Shown here in pieces: positions 31,740 to 44,195 of a stretch of DNA of 64,000 nucleotides (its first letter is position 1; each line of letters opens with the position of its first letter). Origin of the DNA: Platanthera guangdongensis (Eukaryota > Streptophyta > Magnoliopsida > Asparagales > Orchidaceae); the NCBI GenBank assembly GCA_039583875.1, contig CM077147.1:157813846-157877845 (forward strand), in the 5' to 3' direction. The position numbers and the translations under genes are program-made. The notes under the pieces were generated by a model that was not told where the DNA came from, ran no database searches, and saw only the letters and a program-made list of their open reading frames with translations.

Positions 31740-33061
31740 TTCCCAGATGATCTCTGAGGAGCCCCTCCACACCGAGAGATTGATTTTGCCATTGAGCTGG
31801 TACCGGGTGCCAAACCGGTGTCACGCTCTCCATATCGGATAGCGCCGCAAGAGATGGCAGAGTTGAAGGTGCAACTGCAAGAGTTGCTAGAGCATGGTTA
31901 TGTGCGTCCAAGTTCGTCGCCTTGGAGCGCACCAGTTCTCTTTGTTAAGAAGAAAGATGGGAGCTTGCGGCTTTGTATCGACTACCGGGAATTGAACAAG
32001 CTTACGGAGAAGAACAAATATCTGATCCCCAGGATTGACGATCTATTTGATCAGTTGGTTGGATCAACGGTATATTCGACGTTAGATCTGAAGTCCGGTT
32101 ACTACCAGTTGAGGATAAGGGAGAGCGACATCCCAAAGACATCATTCGTTATGCGGTTTGGGCATTACGAGTTCACGGTCATGCCGTTTAGTTTGACTAA
32201 TGCGCCATCCGTGTTTATGGATCCGATCAACATGACATTCAGAGAGTACCTGGATCGTTTCGTGATAGTATTTATCGATGATATCCTGGTGTACTCGAAG
32301 TGCGAGGAGGATCACTACAATCATCTACACATGGTGTTGGAGACGTTGAGGAGGAATTAGTTGTATGCTAAGTTCTCCAAGTGTGAATTCTGGTTATCCT
32401 CGATAGCGTTCATTGGTCATGTTGTCAGTGGAGAATGGATAGCTGTGGATCCGGCAAAGATAGTGGCGATACGGGAGTGGCCTGCTTTGACTACAGTGGC
32501 AGAGGTCCGGAGTTTTATGGGGCTTGCTGGCTATTACAGGCGCTTCGTAGAGAACTTCTCGCGGATAGCACTACCACTCACGATGTTGACAAGGAAGGAT
32601 CAGAAGTTTTTGTGGTCCCGGAGTGCGAGCAGGCTTTTGAGGAGTTGAAGAGGCGGTTGACCACAGCGCCTATTTTATGTTCGCCAAGTGGAACCGAATG
32701 TTTCGAGATCTATAGTGATGCTTCGAGCAGTGGTTTGGGCTGTGTTCTGCTACAGTATGGGAGAGTGATAGCCTATGGTTCACGATAGTTGAAGGCTCAC
32801 GAGAGGAATTATCCGGTCTACGACTTAGAGTTAACCGCCGTGATATTTGCTCTAAAGCTTTGGAGGCACTACCTGTACGGTGTGAAGGTCGATATTTACA
32901 CCGATCATAAGAGCTTGAAGTACCTATTGGATCAAAAAGATCTGAACATGAGGCAGCGAAGGTGGATGGAGTTCTTAGGGGACTACACTTTCAAGATATA
33001 TTATGTGCCTGGGAAGGGAAATGCAGTGGCGGATGCGTTGGGTCGCAGGACTCCGGCATAG
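31740..33061 (+). pseudogene. gypsy-2 reverse transcriptase and RNase H
   Basis: RT begins near [20 protein letters not shown]. The core is open as 31818-32360, with [25 protein letters not shown] and the catalytic [13 protein letters not shown] at 32358 (Gln expected) separates the RT end and RNase H (32361 on: [25 protein letters not shown]). A one-base change near 32635 shifts frame, and TAG at 32786 interrupts SRQLK. The rest (32789-33061) is open to [11 protein letters not shown], where GRR replaces the usual SRR. The coding content is otherwise well kept. Confidence 0.9.
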
Positions 33062-34618
33062 GCCAATAGGTTATCGGTACATGATGAGAGATTGGTCCAT
33101 GAGTTGGAGGCTTTGGAGATATCTTGCGTCGACAAGCAGTCTAGTGCTGAGGTGAAAATATTTTCTACAGAGGTGTAGTGTGACCTAGCTGATAGAGTTC
33201 GGCGGGCTTTGGTTCAGGATAACAGCATGAAGCAGATTTTGGATGAATCTTTGGATGGGTCAAATTCCCAGTTTGTTGTTGAAGATGGGTTGCTAAGTAA
33301 GGACGATCGCTTATGCATTCCTAGTGCGGATAATCTTTGGGAGGAGTTGATGTATGATCCTCATCATACCAAGTACTCAATCCACCCGGGAAGCACGAAG
33401 ATGTACAAAGACTTGAATAAATTATTCTGGTGGCCGGTATTGAAGAAGGACGTAGCACTTTATGTGGCCAAGTTCCGTACATGTGTATTGGTGAATGCAG
33501 AACGCCAGAAACCCGGAGGTTTCTTGAAGTCCCTACCTATCCCAGAATGGAAATTCGACGACATATCTATGGATTTTGAGCATGGTTTGCCGAAGTTGCA
33601 GAAGGGAAACGACGCCATTTGGGTGGTCATAGATACGTTGACAAAGGTATCGCACTTTATTGCGATCAGGAAGGAAGATCCGGTGGAAACGTTAGCCCAA
33701 CTCTATGTGGAGAATATTGTACGATTGCACGGTGTGCCCCGCAGTATTGTTAGTGATCGAGATGGATGCTTCACGTCGAATGACTGGAGGTTGCTGCATA
33801 GTCTGTTGGGTACAAAGCTAAAGTTCAGCACAGTCTTTCATCCGCAGACGGATGGCCAAACCGAGAGGGTCAACCGGACGATGGAAGACATGCTTCGCAT
33901 GTGCGTACTAGATTTTGGAAAGCAGTGGGAAGATCACCTGTACATGGTGGAGTTTGCGTATAACAACAGCTTTCAGGCGAGTATTGGAATGGAGCCTTTC
34001 GAGGCCTTGTACGGGAGAAAGTGTCGCACGCCGTTGTCTTGATTGGAGATGAGCGAGTCGAAGCTTTACAAACATCAAGCAGTGGAAGATGCCACTTCAG
34101 TGATATGGACAATTCAAGAACGGTTGAAGATCGCTCAGGACAGACAGTCAAAGTACTATAATGCCAAACATAGGAATGTGGAGTTCAATGTTGGCGACTG
34201 GGTGTACTTAAAAATTAAGCCGTCCAAGGGTGTCTCGCGGGTTCGACGCTTGAAGAAGTTGAGAACGAGATACCTTGGACCATTTGAAATCCTGGAGCGT
34301 GTTGGCGATGCGGCGTATAGATTGAAGCTGTCGGCGGAATTGAGTGGGCTACATGACGTGTTCCACGTGCCGGTGTTGCGTAAGGCGGTGCAAGAGCATT
34401 TGCAGATCATTGCGGACAATCAAGTACCGGTTTATTATGAATTAACGATAAGGGTCAAGCCAGTACATATTGAAGATGTTGCAGTCAAGCGACTCCGCAA
34501 TAAGGAAGTCTGAATGGTTGAAGTCTCTTGGGATAATTGCGGACGTGAGGAGCTTTGTTGGGAGCGAGAGCAAGCTATGTTGGAGGAATATCCCGAGTTA
34601 TTCTATTCAGGTAACTTG
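33062..34618 (+). pseudogene. gypsy-2 integrase and chromodomain
   Basis: The integrase is open at 33209-34042. The zinc-binding His pair (HHTKYSIHPGSTKMYKDL) is present, but the first Cys of the CxxC pair is Phe. Core motifs SMDFEHGLPKLQKGNDAIW and IVSDRDGCFTSNDW are present with D and D, and the glutamate lies in DGQTERVNRT. TGA at 34040 interrupts. 34043-34513 holds the GPF/Y module (RYLGPFEILERVG, then HDVFHVPVLRKAV), then TGA, then a chromodomain tail (VSWDNCGREELCWE, EYPELF). The chromodomain identifies the Tekay/Del-like group. Confidence 0.88.
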
Positions 34619-34662
34619 TAATTTTTTGTGTACCTTTACTTAATTTCGGGACGAAATTCCTT

Positions 34663-34676
34663 AAGTGGGGGAGAAT
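34663..34676 (+). other. polypurine tract of gypsy-2
   Basis: AAGTGGGGGAGAAT lies directly before the 3' LTR TG. Confidence 0.9.
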
Positions 34677-36848
34677 TGTAATGCCCCAAAAATTGTATTG
34701 AGTTGGTCGCGTAAAAAAGGGATTTTTGGTGCCGGTATAGGGGTACACGGCCTAAGACACGGGCGTGTCCTAGGGCGTGTCTGGCTGGTGTTTTGGCCGT
34801 TTTCATCCCGAGAAGGACACGGCTAGAAACACGGCTGAAGGACACGGGCGTGTCATTTGACACGGGCGTGTGCCTAATCGTGTCTGTACCTGTGTTGTCG
34901 AAAGCCATTTGAGTTCGACGAAGAGTGTTCGGGAGGAACACGCCAGGTGAAACGGGCGTGTCAGGAGGGCGTGTCCCCCTGCGTTCGACGATCGCCGAAC
35001 GGTGCTCGACGATTATCTAGTGACCCTCTGCGTTTGATGATCGACGATTGTCGAGTGACACGGGCGTGTTCATACCCGTGTGCCCACCCGTGTTCAGTTG
35101 GGTCGTGTCCGTTGCCGTGGCGGTTATATATGACACGCCCCCTGGTCACGGGCGTGTCGAGTACCCGACATGGGTGTGTCAGGTGAGACACGGGAGTGTC
35201 TTTGCCCGTGTGTCTTTTCTTCGTTCGACGATAGTGCCTCGATCAAGGCACACGACCTGGGACACGGCCGTGTGCGGGCCCGTGTTCGGCACAGGTCTGG
35301 AGAATTTGTGTGCAGTTCTGAGCCGTTCATTTTCTTTAATTGAGATCCAATGGCCCAGGTGGTTTCCTGCTCTGTTAAGGCCGGGAATGGGGGAGTTAAC
35401 TCTTCATTTTCTCCAAGCCATTCTCTTTCCAAGGAGTTAGAAAGAGGAGGAAGAAGGAGGAGGATTCCGGCCGCCGGCGGAGCATCGGAGCACCGTTTTG
35501 AGATCTGAGAGCAGATCTGTGGAAGAAAGGTCATTGCGAAGACTTCTAACCGTGTAGTTTTTCCATGGCGCCAAAGTGGACTACAATGGTAATGATTCTC
35601 TACTTGAGCATGTGAATCTCTCTTCCTTTCTGCATAGGGAATCCCGCTCCCGCGAGTATGCGGTGAGTGTGTGGTGTTCCTTGGGGTTGATGTGAATAGT
35701 CCCCCTTGTGTTGCATATAGAGTCCGGAATCGAAGTACGGGCATAGGCATTGTGTGTGAAGCCTACCCGGACGTGTATTGTCTGGATCGGTGATGTTGCA
35801 TTTGATATGTTTTGCCGGAGAAGACTCCATGCTTTGGGTTTTTCTGGTTTTTACGCGGTAGATTGCAGCAGGGATCCTTGGGGATTAACTCCAAGGCGCA
35901 CCCGGAAAACTGAGCGGAAACATGTTCTGCTAACTTGGCGGTCAGGGAACCGGCCTTGAACATAACTGGGTTATGTGATTGTTTGGAAAAGTTTTGGGAT
36001 CCGAGAGAAGCTTGGCTCGTGCGTACGTCTTAAAGTGACTACGTGGTGTGAGCAACGGGCAAGTGGAATTGGACCTAGGCTATGTGGTTCGGTGCGAGAG
36101 ACCCGAAAAGGGGACTGGCCGTTGGCATAGTCGGGAGCCTTAGATGGTGGTCAGAAAGGCTAAAATGCTCACATGGTTGTCATCTTTGGGATGGTGGTGA
36201 AGACGCTGAAGTGTCATGATTCACCGTTAATGTGCCCTGAGTGCACGGGGTGTTTGGCCGTGCGAGCCTACACCTGTGGCGTAGTATAATTGCGCTTTAT
36301 TATTTTACTGGACTAATGATATGCAGGGAAAGAGCACCGCCATGCCGAGTAAGGGGCGGGGTCGTTATAATTTGGTCGGCTTTTGGCTGACCGTTGTTTT
36401 GTTTGCCATCGTGCAGTGGAATGTGCTTGCAGGTGCTGCGGAGCCGAGTACCAAATAGCGGGCTGGAGCCCATGTTGCTGTGCTAGCCCTAGAAGGCAAA
36501 GCGAATAGTTGTACTTTACCTTTGTCATGTGTGGCCGGCCTGCGAGCCAATGTATGAAAACATTATTTTTATTAAGTGAACCTCTGTAAGGCCATAAGGG
36601 AAAGTTTCTTTTAGTGTATTATTATTTCATTCCAGTGGTAGTGATTGTGGACATTCATGTAATTTGGGTACAAGTTTGGGTCCTTTCTACTTTTAAAAGC
36701 TTCTGCTAGAATGCTCTGTGTAGGACGAGTAGTCTTAATTGGAATGTTTGGATATTCTTATGTAACCCTTCCGACTGTTTGTGGTATATGGCGTCAGGTT
36801 CCAGCTGGACCTTCTGTTATATGTCATGCGACAGATGGGGGTGTTACA
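34677..36848 (+). repeat. gypsy-2 3' LTR
   Basis: It begins TGTAATGCCCC and ends GGGTGTTACA. Palindromes lie at about 34756-35276 in the same order as in the left LTR, with point changes. No gene is inside. Confidence 0.93.
34756..35276. repeat. palindrome cluster in gypsy-2 3' LTR
   Basis: This is the counterpart of 27703-28225. Most GACACGGGCGTGTC units are kept, and the TCGACGATTATCTAG and GACGATTGTCGAG units differ slightly from the left copy. Confidence 0.88.
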
Positions 36849-36853
36849 CCTGC
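36849..36853. repeat. target-site duplication of gypsy-2, right copy (CCTGC)
   Basis: It is a perfect match to 27619-27623, and the gypsy-3 protease frame continues from here. Confidence 0.94.
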
Positions 36854-37372
36854 CCATACCCTGTTCGACACGGGGGCATCACACTACTTTGTGTCAGAGG
36901 ATTTCATCAAGGATCTGGGACAGATTCGATATTATACGGGAGATTGTAGAAGGGTGCGTCTCCCCAATGGGATGTAGATCCAGTCCACAGAGAAGTGCCT
37001 CCTGAAGGTTACCATAGATGGGTTGACACTCGAGTCCCCGACGACGATCCTGAGAATGTTGGACTTTGACCTTATCTTGGGCATGACATGGCTGGTCTGG
37101 AACCATGCCCAGATTGACTACCCGGCGAGGAGGGTCGTGCTGAGATACAGCGATACTTATGCGATATTCGAAGGTACTACTCCGGTTTCCCACCGCCTCC
37201 TTTCATCTATTCAGGCCGTCAAGGCCCACCTACAGGGAGACGAGGTATATCAGGTGTTGTTCGAGATGACTGAGGAGAAGGACCTGATTGTTAACATTCC
37301 GGTGGTCTGTGACTATGCCGATGTATTTCCAGAGAAGCTGCCAAGACTGCCTCTATATAGGGAGGACTTTTA
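36849..37372 (+). pseudogene. gypsy-3 protease and linker to RT
   Basis: Catalytic LFDTGASHYFVSEDFI is at 36869-36914, and the end motif FDLILGMTWLVWNHAQIDY at 37068-37122. A TAG at 36976 (Gln expected) and another at 37371 break the frame. The first few protease codons lie left of gypsy-2 at 27596-27623, and the frame is the same on both sides of the insertion. Confidence 0.88.
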
Positions 37373-38640
37373 GATTCAGTTAGTTCCAGGGGCTAAGACG
37401 GTATCCAAGGCCCCTTATCGGATGGCCCTAAGGGAGATGGCAGAATTTCGGAGATAGTTGTAGGAGCTGGTGGAAGCAGGATTCGTCAGACCAAGTTCCT
37501 CGCCATGGGGAGCTCCGGTCCTATTCGTGAAGAACAAGGATGGGACACTTCTACTATGCATTGACTATCGAGCACTGAACAGGCTGACCGTCCGGAATAC
37601 CTACCCGCTCCCAAGGATAGATGAGTTGTTCGATCAGCTGGAGGGATCCCATTTTTTCTCTAAGCTGGACTTGAGGTCAGGGTACTACCAGCTGTGGATC
37701 CAGGAGGAAGATATCCCGAAGACAGCCTTCAGTAGCAAATATGGCCTGTATGAGTTCACCGTGATGCCCTTCGGGCTCACGAATGATACATCAGCGTTTA
37801 TGAGCCTCATGAACCGGGTCTTCGAGACTTATTTATATGTGTTTGTCATAGTATTCATAGACGACATCCTTATCTACTCTAGGACGGAGGAGGACCATGC
37901 ACGACACCTGGCACTGACTTTGGAGAGATTGCGGGAGCATCGCCTCTATGCGAAGTTCAGCAAGTGTCAGTTCTGGTTGAAGGAGGTGGCTTTCTTGGGC
38001 CACATTATCAGCGGGTTAGCAGTTGACCCTGCAAAGGTACATGCAGTCAGGGATTGACCACCACTAAAGATGGCCACGGACGTGCGGAGTTTCTTGGGGC
38101 TTGCCGGTTATTACCGGAATTTTATGGAGGGGTTTTCTCGGATCGCCCTTCCACTCACTTCGTTGACGAAGAAGGACGTGCCCTTTGTATGGACACCACA
38201 GTGTGAGGCAGCCTTCCAGGAGTTGAAGAACCGACTCATCTCAGTCCCTATTCTGGCCCTTCCTTTTGGGAAGGAAGGATTCCAGGTGTATACCGACGCA
38301 TCATATCAGGGAATGGGAGCGGTGCTGATGCAGAACAGACACATCATAGCATATGCGTCCCGCTAGCTGAATACCCATGAGAAGAACTATCTAGTGCACG
38401 ACCTAGAGATGGGAGAAGTTGTATTCGTATTGAAGATAAGGCGACACTACCTCTACAGAGTCCACTGTGATATATACTCAGATCATAAGAACATTAAGTA
38501 CGTGGACACGCAGAAGGAACTGAACATCAGGCAGAGGCGGTGGGTGGAGTTTCTATCTGACTATCAGTACGAGATGCACTACCACCTGGGGAAGGCGAAG
38601 GTGGTAGCGGATGCACTTAGTAGGGGAGCCGCCACAGCGG
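37373..38640 (+). pseudogene. gypsy-3 reverse transcriptase and RNase H
   Basis: Two close TAGs at about 37457-37466 precede the open RT part 37470-38057 ([46 protein letters not shown]). TGA at 38056 follows. RNase H starts at 38070 ([25 protein letters not shown]) with DASYQGMGAVLMQ, TAG at 38364, then 38394 onward ([29 protein letters not shown]). The catalytic residues that I can place are kept; the stops make it a pseudogene. Confidence 0.9.
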
Positions 38641-39690
38641 GAACAGAGCCTCAACTGATGTCTATGGAGCTGCTGCAGAGACTAGAGGACATGCACATTA
38701 CTCTGGTGTCGTCTGACGACCCTGATCTCTATGAGGAGTACTTGGCCGCGATGGGCATCACCGATGACATCAGAGACCGAGTCAGAGAAGGACAGAGGCA
38801 GGATTCCAAGTTAGAGCCCATCTTCCAATCCCTGGAGGCAGGCACTGCAGGAGATTACACACTGAGGGACGGCCTGGTGTGCTTCAGAGGACGGGTGTAT
38901 ATACTAGAGGGAGGCCAGATCCTGGAGGGTATTATGATGGAGGCGCACTGCAGCCGGTACTCTGTGCACCCGTGGATCACAAAGATGACGGCTGATTTGA
39001 AGAAGACTATGTTCTGGCCGGGCATGAAGAAGGATGTCACTTACTTCATGACCCATTATGAGATATGTTAGCTAGTGAAGGCGGAGTGTAGGAACCCCGC
39101 AGGATTGTTGCAGCCACTCCCGATGCCGGAGTGGAAGTTTGATGATGTAGGCATGGACTTCATATATGGGCTTCCTCGGTCTCGAACAGGGAATGACTCG
39201 ATCTGGGTGATCGTTGATCGGTTGACGAAGGTGGATCGATTTATACCGATCAGGAAGGATGATTCAGTGGGAGTACTGGTGCGGAAGTTTGTGGAGCAGT
39301 TCATTCGTTATCATGGCGTGCCCAGGATGATAGTGTCAGATCGTGATGGGAGGTTTACATCCAGGGAGTGGCGGTCAGTTCAGGCATACTTGGGCACCTG
39401 AATGTCTTTTAGCACAGCCTTCCAACCTCAGACGGATGGGAAGACAGAGTGCACAAATCGGACATTGGAAGACCTGCTGCGCCTGCGCATTCTAGACCGA
39501 GGAGAGCCATGGTATAAGATGCTGCCACTGGTAGAGTTCTCATACAACAACAGTCATCAGGCTAGGATAGGTATGGCCCCCTACGAGGCTCTATATGGAC
39601 GGTGGTGCGGGACTCCCCTGTCATGGATACAGGATGAGGATCCGAAGGTCCTGGGCTTGGAATTTGTGGAGGACACCGAGGCCTAGGTGA
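38641..39690 (+). pseudogene. gypsy-3 integrase
   Basis: The zinc region is at about 38935-39080 ([10 protein letters not shown], then FWPGMKKDV and YEIC), with a TAG at 39069 where the second Cys/Gln pair is expected. The core is at 39075-39401 (GMDFIYGLPRSRTGND, IVSDRDGRFTSREW). TGA at 39399 follows (Lys/Trp-like codon expected), then 39402-39686 (QTDGKTECTNRTLEDLLR, AYNNSHQARIGMAPYEALYG-like). The coding signal is strong although broken. Confidence 0.88.
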
Positions 39691-40208
39691 GACTGATAGG
39701 AGATCGGATGTTAGAGGCGCAGAGCAGACATGCCAAATATTATGACGCACGATATCGTTAGGTGGAGTTTCAGGTAGGAGATAAAGTGTTTTTGAAGATA
39801 CGGCTGATGCATTGAGTCTCTCGAGTTCGTGGACGGAGGAAGAAGCTCGGCCCGAGGTACATGGGTCCCTATAAGATCCTGGAGCGGATCGGTACCTTGG
39901 CATACAGGCTGGAACTGCCACCAGAGCTGGAGGGCCTACATGACATCTTCCATGTCTCCTCACTCAGGAGGTCCCTATTACGGCCAGAGCAGCAGATAGA
40001 CACCACAGATGGGCCGGTAGCATCTGATCGGTAAGTGCACATGGAGCCGGTCCGGATTGATGATACGGGTATGTGGGCCTTGCGCTGCAAAAAGGTCCCA
40101 CTGGTCAAGGTTCTGTGGATAAATCATGGCCAGGAGGAGCACACCTGGGAGCCGTAGGACTTAATGCATCAAAGATACCCGGAGCTCTTCGCCTCAGGTA
40201 AACTCTAA
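39691..40208 (+). pseudogene. gypsy-3 integrase C-terminus and chromodomain
   Basis: The GPY-type module is at about 39830-39970 (RYMGPYKILERIGTLAYRLELP, then HDIFHVSSLRRSL). The chromodomain-like end is at 40085-40207 (VPLVKVLWINHGQEEHTWEP, then RYPELFASG). Stops lie at 39684, 39760, 39814, 40032 and 40156, most of them TAG. TAA at 40206-40208 is the natural end. Confidence 0.85.
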
Positions 40209-40307
40209 TCTATATTTTGGAATGTTACAAATTATTACTTTGGTAGAAACCACGCAGGCCTAACCTGAATTTCGGGGACGAAATTTTTTTTATTATGTGT
40301 TGGGATT

Positions 40308-42269
40308 TGTAACATCCCCCAAACAACTAGACCCACAGGTGAATTTGTCATGACTAGGTCATGACAAGGCCTTGGTGGCTTAGGAACCTCCTTGACACAG
40401 ACCAAAAATAGGGATTGCAGCACCTTGGTCTGCAAATAGTAATTTCCAAATATTCAGCCTAGGGTTTGACTTAAGGACTTTAACTTGGCTCCGTAACCCC
40501 ACCACAACACCCCTAGGCCATCTAGGAGCCCAGGGGGACATTCAGGACCCATTGGGGCCAGTCAAACAGGCCAAGTCGACCAAAGTCAACCATAACCCTA
40601 ATTAGGGCAAAATGGTCAATCCCCCATCAATTGACCTAACTGACCATCAACATATGAAATTGACTTCACTTCTAGGTCAAAAACATCATAAGAGACCTAG
40701 TATACCAAAAATCCCCATCCTAGGGTCACCACAGGGCAAAATGACCAAAATGCCCCTATTAGGTCAAAATGGTGATTTTCCATTAAACACCCCTATTGAC
40801 CACCACAACTTCAGATTGATCACACCACTATGGTCATAACCTCATAGGGGACCCAATGGCACAAAACTTTCATGGTTTGGTCAAACCTAGGGCCCAGTTT
40901 GACCAAAAATGAAACTAGGCCAAATTAGGTCATATTACTTGGACCTAGCCCAATCCCTTTGGGCTAGCCCCAATTTGAGTGGTCAACCAGCCTAGTAGGC
41001 TGATATTAAACATGGGAGGGAGTGGAAATTCGGCCATGGTGATTAGGAGAGAGAAATGGGGGTTTTCCCCAATTTTGAGGAGAGAGAAAGTGGTCATTCA
41101 TGGCCATTAAGGTGACACACCCCTTAGCATACCTCCCTTACACTCTCATTCATCTTCTCTGATGAATTTGAGAAGATTCCATCCATTTCTAGGGGCAATT
41201 AGGGCAGGGGGGATGCATAGGGTCGGCCATGGGAGGGGAGGTGAAGAGGTCGTTAATGGCATATGGGGTTAAAACCACTACCACCCCCAATTAACCCCCC
41301 CATCACCTTCACAATCCTCGGAGCAGTGAAACCACCCCCCCCCCCCCCCCATTTCCCAAGAGTTTGGAGGTCTCCTTGCAAGAAATTGGATGGCACCCAA
41401 AGCTTGGAGGAGGGGAAATGACGGCCGGCGATTAGAGCAAGGGAATGCCCCAAATGAGGTCCAATCCTTCTCCTCTCTATACGTGCTTGATCTAGACTTG
41501 TTTAGGTTGAGAAGTCGGGCTCAAACGAGCTGGATCGGAGAGAAAAATTCCTTGAAATTCCATGGAAAATGGAGGTGGTGAGTTCGCCAGAAACCGCCCC
41601 TCCGGCCGCCGTGCCGCCGCTCGGCGATAGCCACCACCTCAATGAAGGTGGAGGTGGTGGTGGCCGGCCAGGGAGGTGGTCGGAGTGGCCGAAAATGTCA
41701 TGGAATGAGGTCCACGTTGGGCTAATCCCGTCCCTTGGTTGGAGCATGAAGATGAGCAGCAGCCCTTGGATGCTGCTTCAAGATTCGTGCAAAATTTTTT
41801 ATTATATTTATTGTTTTTTCTGTGATTATAATTACAGTGTATAAAATTAATTTTTAAAAATACTTAGACCCATCTACAGAAAAAGTGGTCAACATAGGAA
41901 ATGTAGCCCTTGATGTCTATTGTATTGTAAAATTGATTTCACTCAATTTGGAGTCTTGGTTAGACCACAACACTCATTTTAGTGAGGTTATCATGTACTA
42001 GACTTAAGCCCATATTTACTTTCTGGCGTTGGTACTTAGACTTTCTTCTGGTGTTGACTTGATTTATCGCATGATTTCCTCCTTTATACTATTGTGGACT
42101 TGGATTCTTACACTTTCATTCGTTATACATTCTGTCGATGGTGATTGAGATGGCCGATAGGATCGGTGTTTAGTGGTGTCGACCATCCCGGTGGATGGTG
42201 TGACCGCAAAAACGGCGGTTCTGGGCCTAAGACCCCGGTGGATGTTGCAAAAACAAACGGGCTCTTACA
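40308..42269 (+). repeat. gypsy-3 3' LTR
   Basis: It begins TGTAACATCCCCC and ends GGGCTCTTACA. A C-run at about 41335-41350 differs in length from the left LTR. No gene is inside. A T-rich stretch lies directly before it, and no clear polypurine tract is visible. Confidence 0.92.
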
Positions 42270-43207
42270 GCCACGCGGTACATTTCTTGATCAACGATCT
42301 TAATGTCCAAGATTTCTCTTTGAAATCACTCTACTAACTAAGACCAAGTCTCATTCTGATGTTTCCTGATCTCAAAGTGGGGTTCTAGTCCGCCCTTTCA
42401 CTTTGTTGAAGTAGAGAACCTAAGCAAGAACTCCCTTCGTAGATAAGAAAAAGAAGTGATGGATTGAGGGCGCAAGCCATAGAACCAATCCCTCACTTTT
42501 CCATTAATTGTTGTGACAAGGAGCTTGCACTTAGTAGCATCTGAGAGAGTCTTGAGAACAAAGGTTGATTCGAAAGCTTGAAGTTGCTTCACTGGATCAG
42601 TCTATCCAGTGTAGATTGGTAACCGTGGCTCTCTGAAGTTAGCTGGAGTTGGTTCATGCCAAACATTCTCTGAAAATGGTGACGGCTCTTCATGTTCTCC
42701 TACAACATAAGGATATAAAGGAGAATAAGTTGCAGCTGTAAAAGGAGCAGGAGGAGGATAGAAAGGAAAAGCTATTGCAGGAGGAGCAAAGACAGGATCT
42801 GATGAGTAAGGATGACTTCCCTGAAAGTTTAGAAATCTCGCTGGACTTCCCCGGGCTGCTTCCCGGAAGAGGTTTTGATGAGCTACAAACTCATCATTCT
42901 GAGGTCGCAAATGGGCTGCACGACCTTGCGGAAAGGTTGGTGTGTAAGGAGGAGGATAGACTAGCGGGTAAGCTGGAGGATAAGATTGTTGATTCTCCAA
43001 TGTTGGTGTTGGATTGACCGGAGCAGCTGGAGTAACTGGAGCTGTTGTAGATTGTGTGCCTAATTGTTGTGTGATTGTATCAAGAATTTGGTTGATTGCT
43101 TGAAATTATTGAGCATTTTCATGGCACGATTGCTCCAATGCCTCCCATAGAGGATCATCACTAGGACTTGATTATACAAGGTTCTCGGCTGAACAATGAT
43201 CTGACAT
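42270..43207 (-). pseudogene. Tat-type gag, N-terminal part
   Basis: The ATG at 43207 (minus strand) opens a frame with two early TAA stops (about 43172 and 43103). It then continues through a Pro/Tyr-rich stretch (42602-43000) and the conserved start of the retrotransposon gag domain (REPRLPIYTG; then KQLQAFESTF, VRDWFYGLRPQSITSFSYLRREFL at 42398-42592). A frameshift follows at about 42395, and a RFQREILDI-like segment runs to the gypsy-3 edge. The VRDWFYGL motif is typical of Tat-type gags. The other half is at 23506-24222. Confidence 0.8.
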
Positions 43208-44195
43208 GGCTAACAGTCAGTGTTCACCATCTGTTCGAATCTGAAGGACGTGTGTGAACAGTTGATGTGCGAAAATAGATGGGGGGAGAGTAGAGAGTTG
43301 TTGTCGCGGGCACCAGCAGCTAACAGGGTGTATTCGGTCTCACATGCAAGGTGATCAGGTGAAGAGGTTGACGGTTGCGGGGATAGAGGAGAGGCGAAAG
43401 CTTCTGAGTGCTTGAGAGTGGAGCAAACGTTTGTTCAAGAGTTGCGGGGATAGAGGAGAGAAGGTTGTTGATCAGAGTGTGGAGATGGTAGGGAAGGTTG
43501 ATCAGGAGCTGTCGAGCAGACAGTTACCTTGACGGTTGTGCTTGCAGGTTGGTGCCGAGAGAGTTGAGCTAAGGAGAAGAAAGGGGCCACTAGCAACGAC
43601 AACAGCAGAATTCTCCCGCCCCGGATGAAATTCCACTCTTGCGACGTGATTTCCTTTGATTAATGTTGAGTATTACAGCATGAGTTACACCTTTACATGG
43701 AAAGCAAATAAAGGTACATTGGGGGAATCTAGCGGCTAAGGAAAGAAAGTGCCAGAAAGGAGGTTGCGCGGACTGAGGATTCAGGTCGGCAGGCCGCGCG
43801 GTTAGGTGAAGAGAGGGTGCAGACTAAGAAAGGGAGTCTGTCGGGGTTGATGGCTTGAGCTTGTCGTTGACTATCCTCGAGCGTGAGGGGATGTCCACCT
43901 AGAACAAGAGGTATGGGGGTCTATTTATAGGTCTGAGGAGGTAACGGCTTTCGGTAATGTCACCCTCGGTGAGTCGGTAACTTGTGCGAGTAGAGAACGG
44001 AGCCCGCTGAGTCATTGCCAGGCCCCGCGGTCTGGGACTTGCTTCTGGAGCTGGTCCTGCTACTTGGCGGACTGGGAAGAGTTCGCCCCTGCTGTGTTGA
44101 GTGAGCCCGTGCCATGATTGTGTTGGCTGAGTGATTACTCGCCCGCTGCTGGGAAGTGGGTGCTGGAAGCTGAGTGACGGACTGTGCAATGAGTC
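43208..44195 (-). other. leader and inner part of the right (5') LTR of the Tat-type element
   Basis: There is no gene. The part nearest gypsy-4 (43990-44195) has the same GC-rich wording as the LTR (GGCGGACTGGGAAG, CCAGGCCCCGCGG), so the LTR probably reaches into this stretch. The LTR/leader border and primer site are not certain. A candidate, TGGTGCCCGCGAC on the minus strand, is at about 43307-43330. Confidence 0.5.

Larger units (their letters stand above)
27624..36848 (+). mobile_element. gypsy-2: Ty3/gypsy chromovirus (Tekay/Del type) nested in gypsy-3
   Basis: This is a 9,225-bp element with a perfect CCTGC duplication. LTRs are at 27624-29796 (2,173 bp) and 34677-36848 (2,172 bp), with TGTAA/TTACA ends. 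Gag, protease, RT, RNase H, integrase and chromodomain lie in order between primer site and polypurine tract. Its LTR ends resemble those of gypsy-1 and gypsy-5, so the three are one broad family. The coding part carries several stops and frameshifts. Confidence 0.94.
24223..42269 (+). mobile_element. gypsy-3: Ty3/gypsy chromovirus inserted in the Tat-type gag, holding gypsy-2
   Basis: LTRs of 1,965 bp (24223-26187) and 1,962 bp (40308-42269) bracket a primer site, gag, and, beyond gypsy-2, protease, RT, RNase H, integrase and chromodomain. Removing the 9.2-kb gypsy-2 leaves a normal element of about 8.8 kb. The left LTR start has lost its TGT (AAG instead), and the flanks (TGGAT and GCCAC) do not form a target duplication, so a small change occurred at the left edge. 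Most coding parts are interrupted by stops. Confidence 0.9.
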
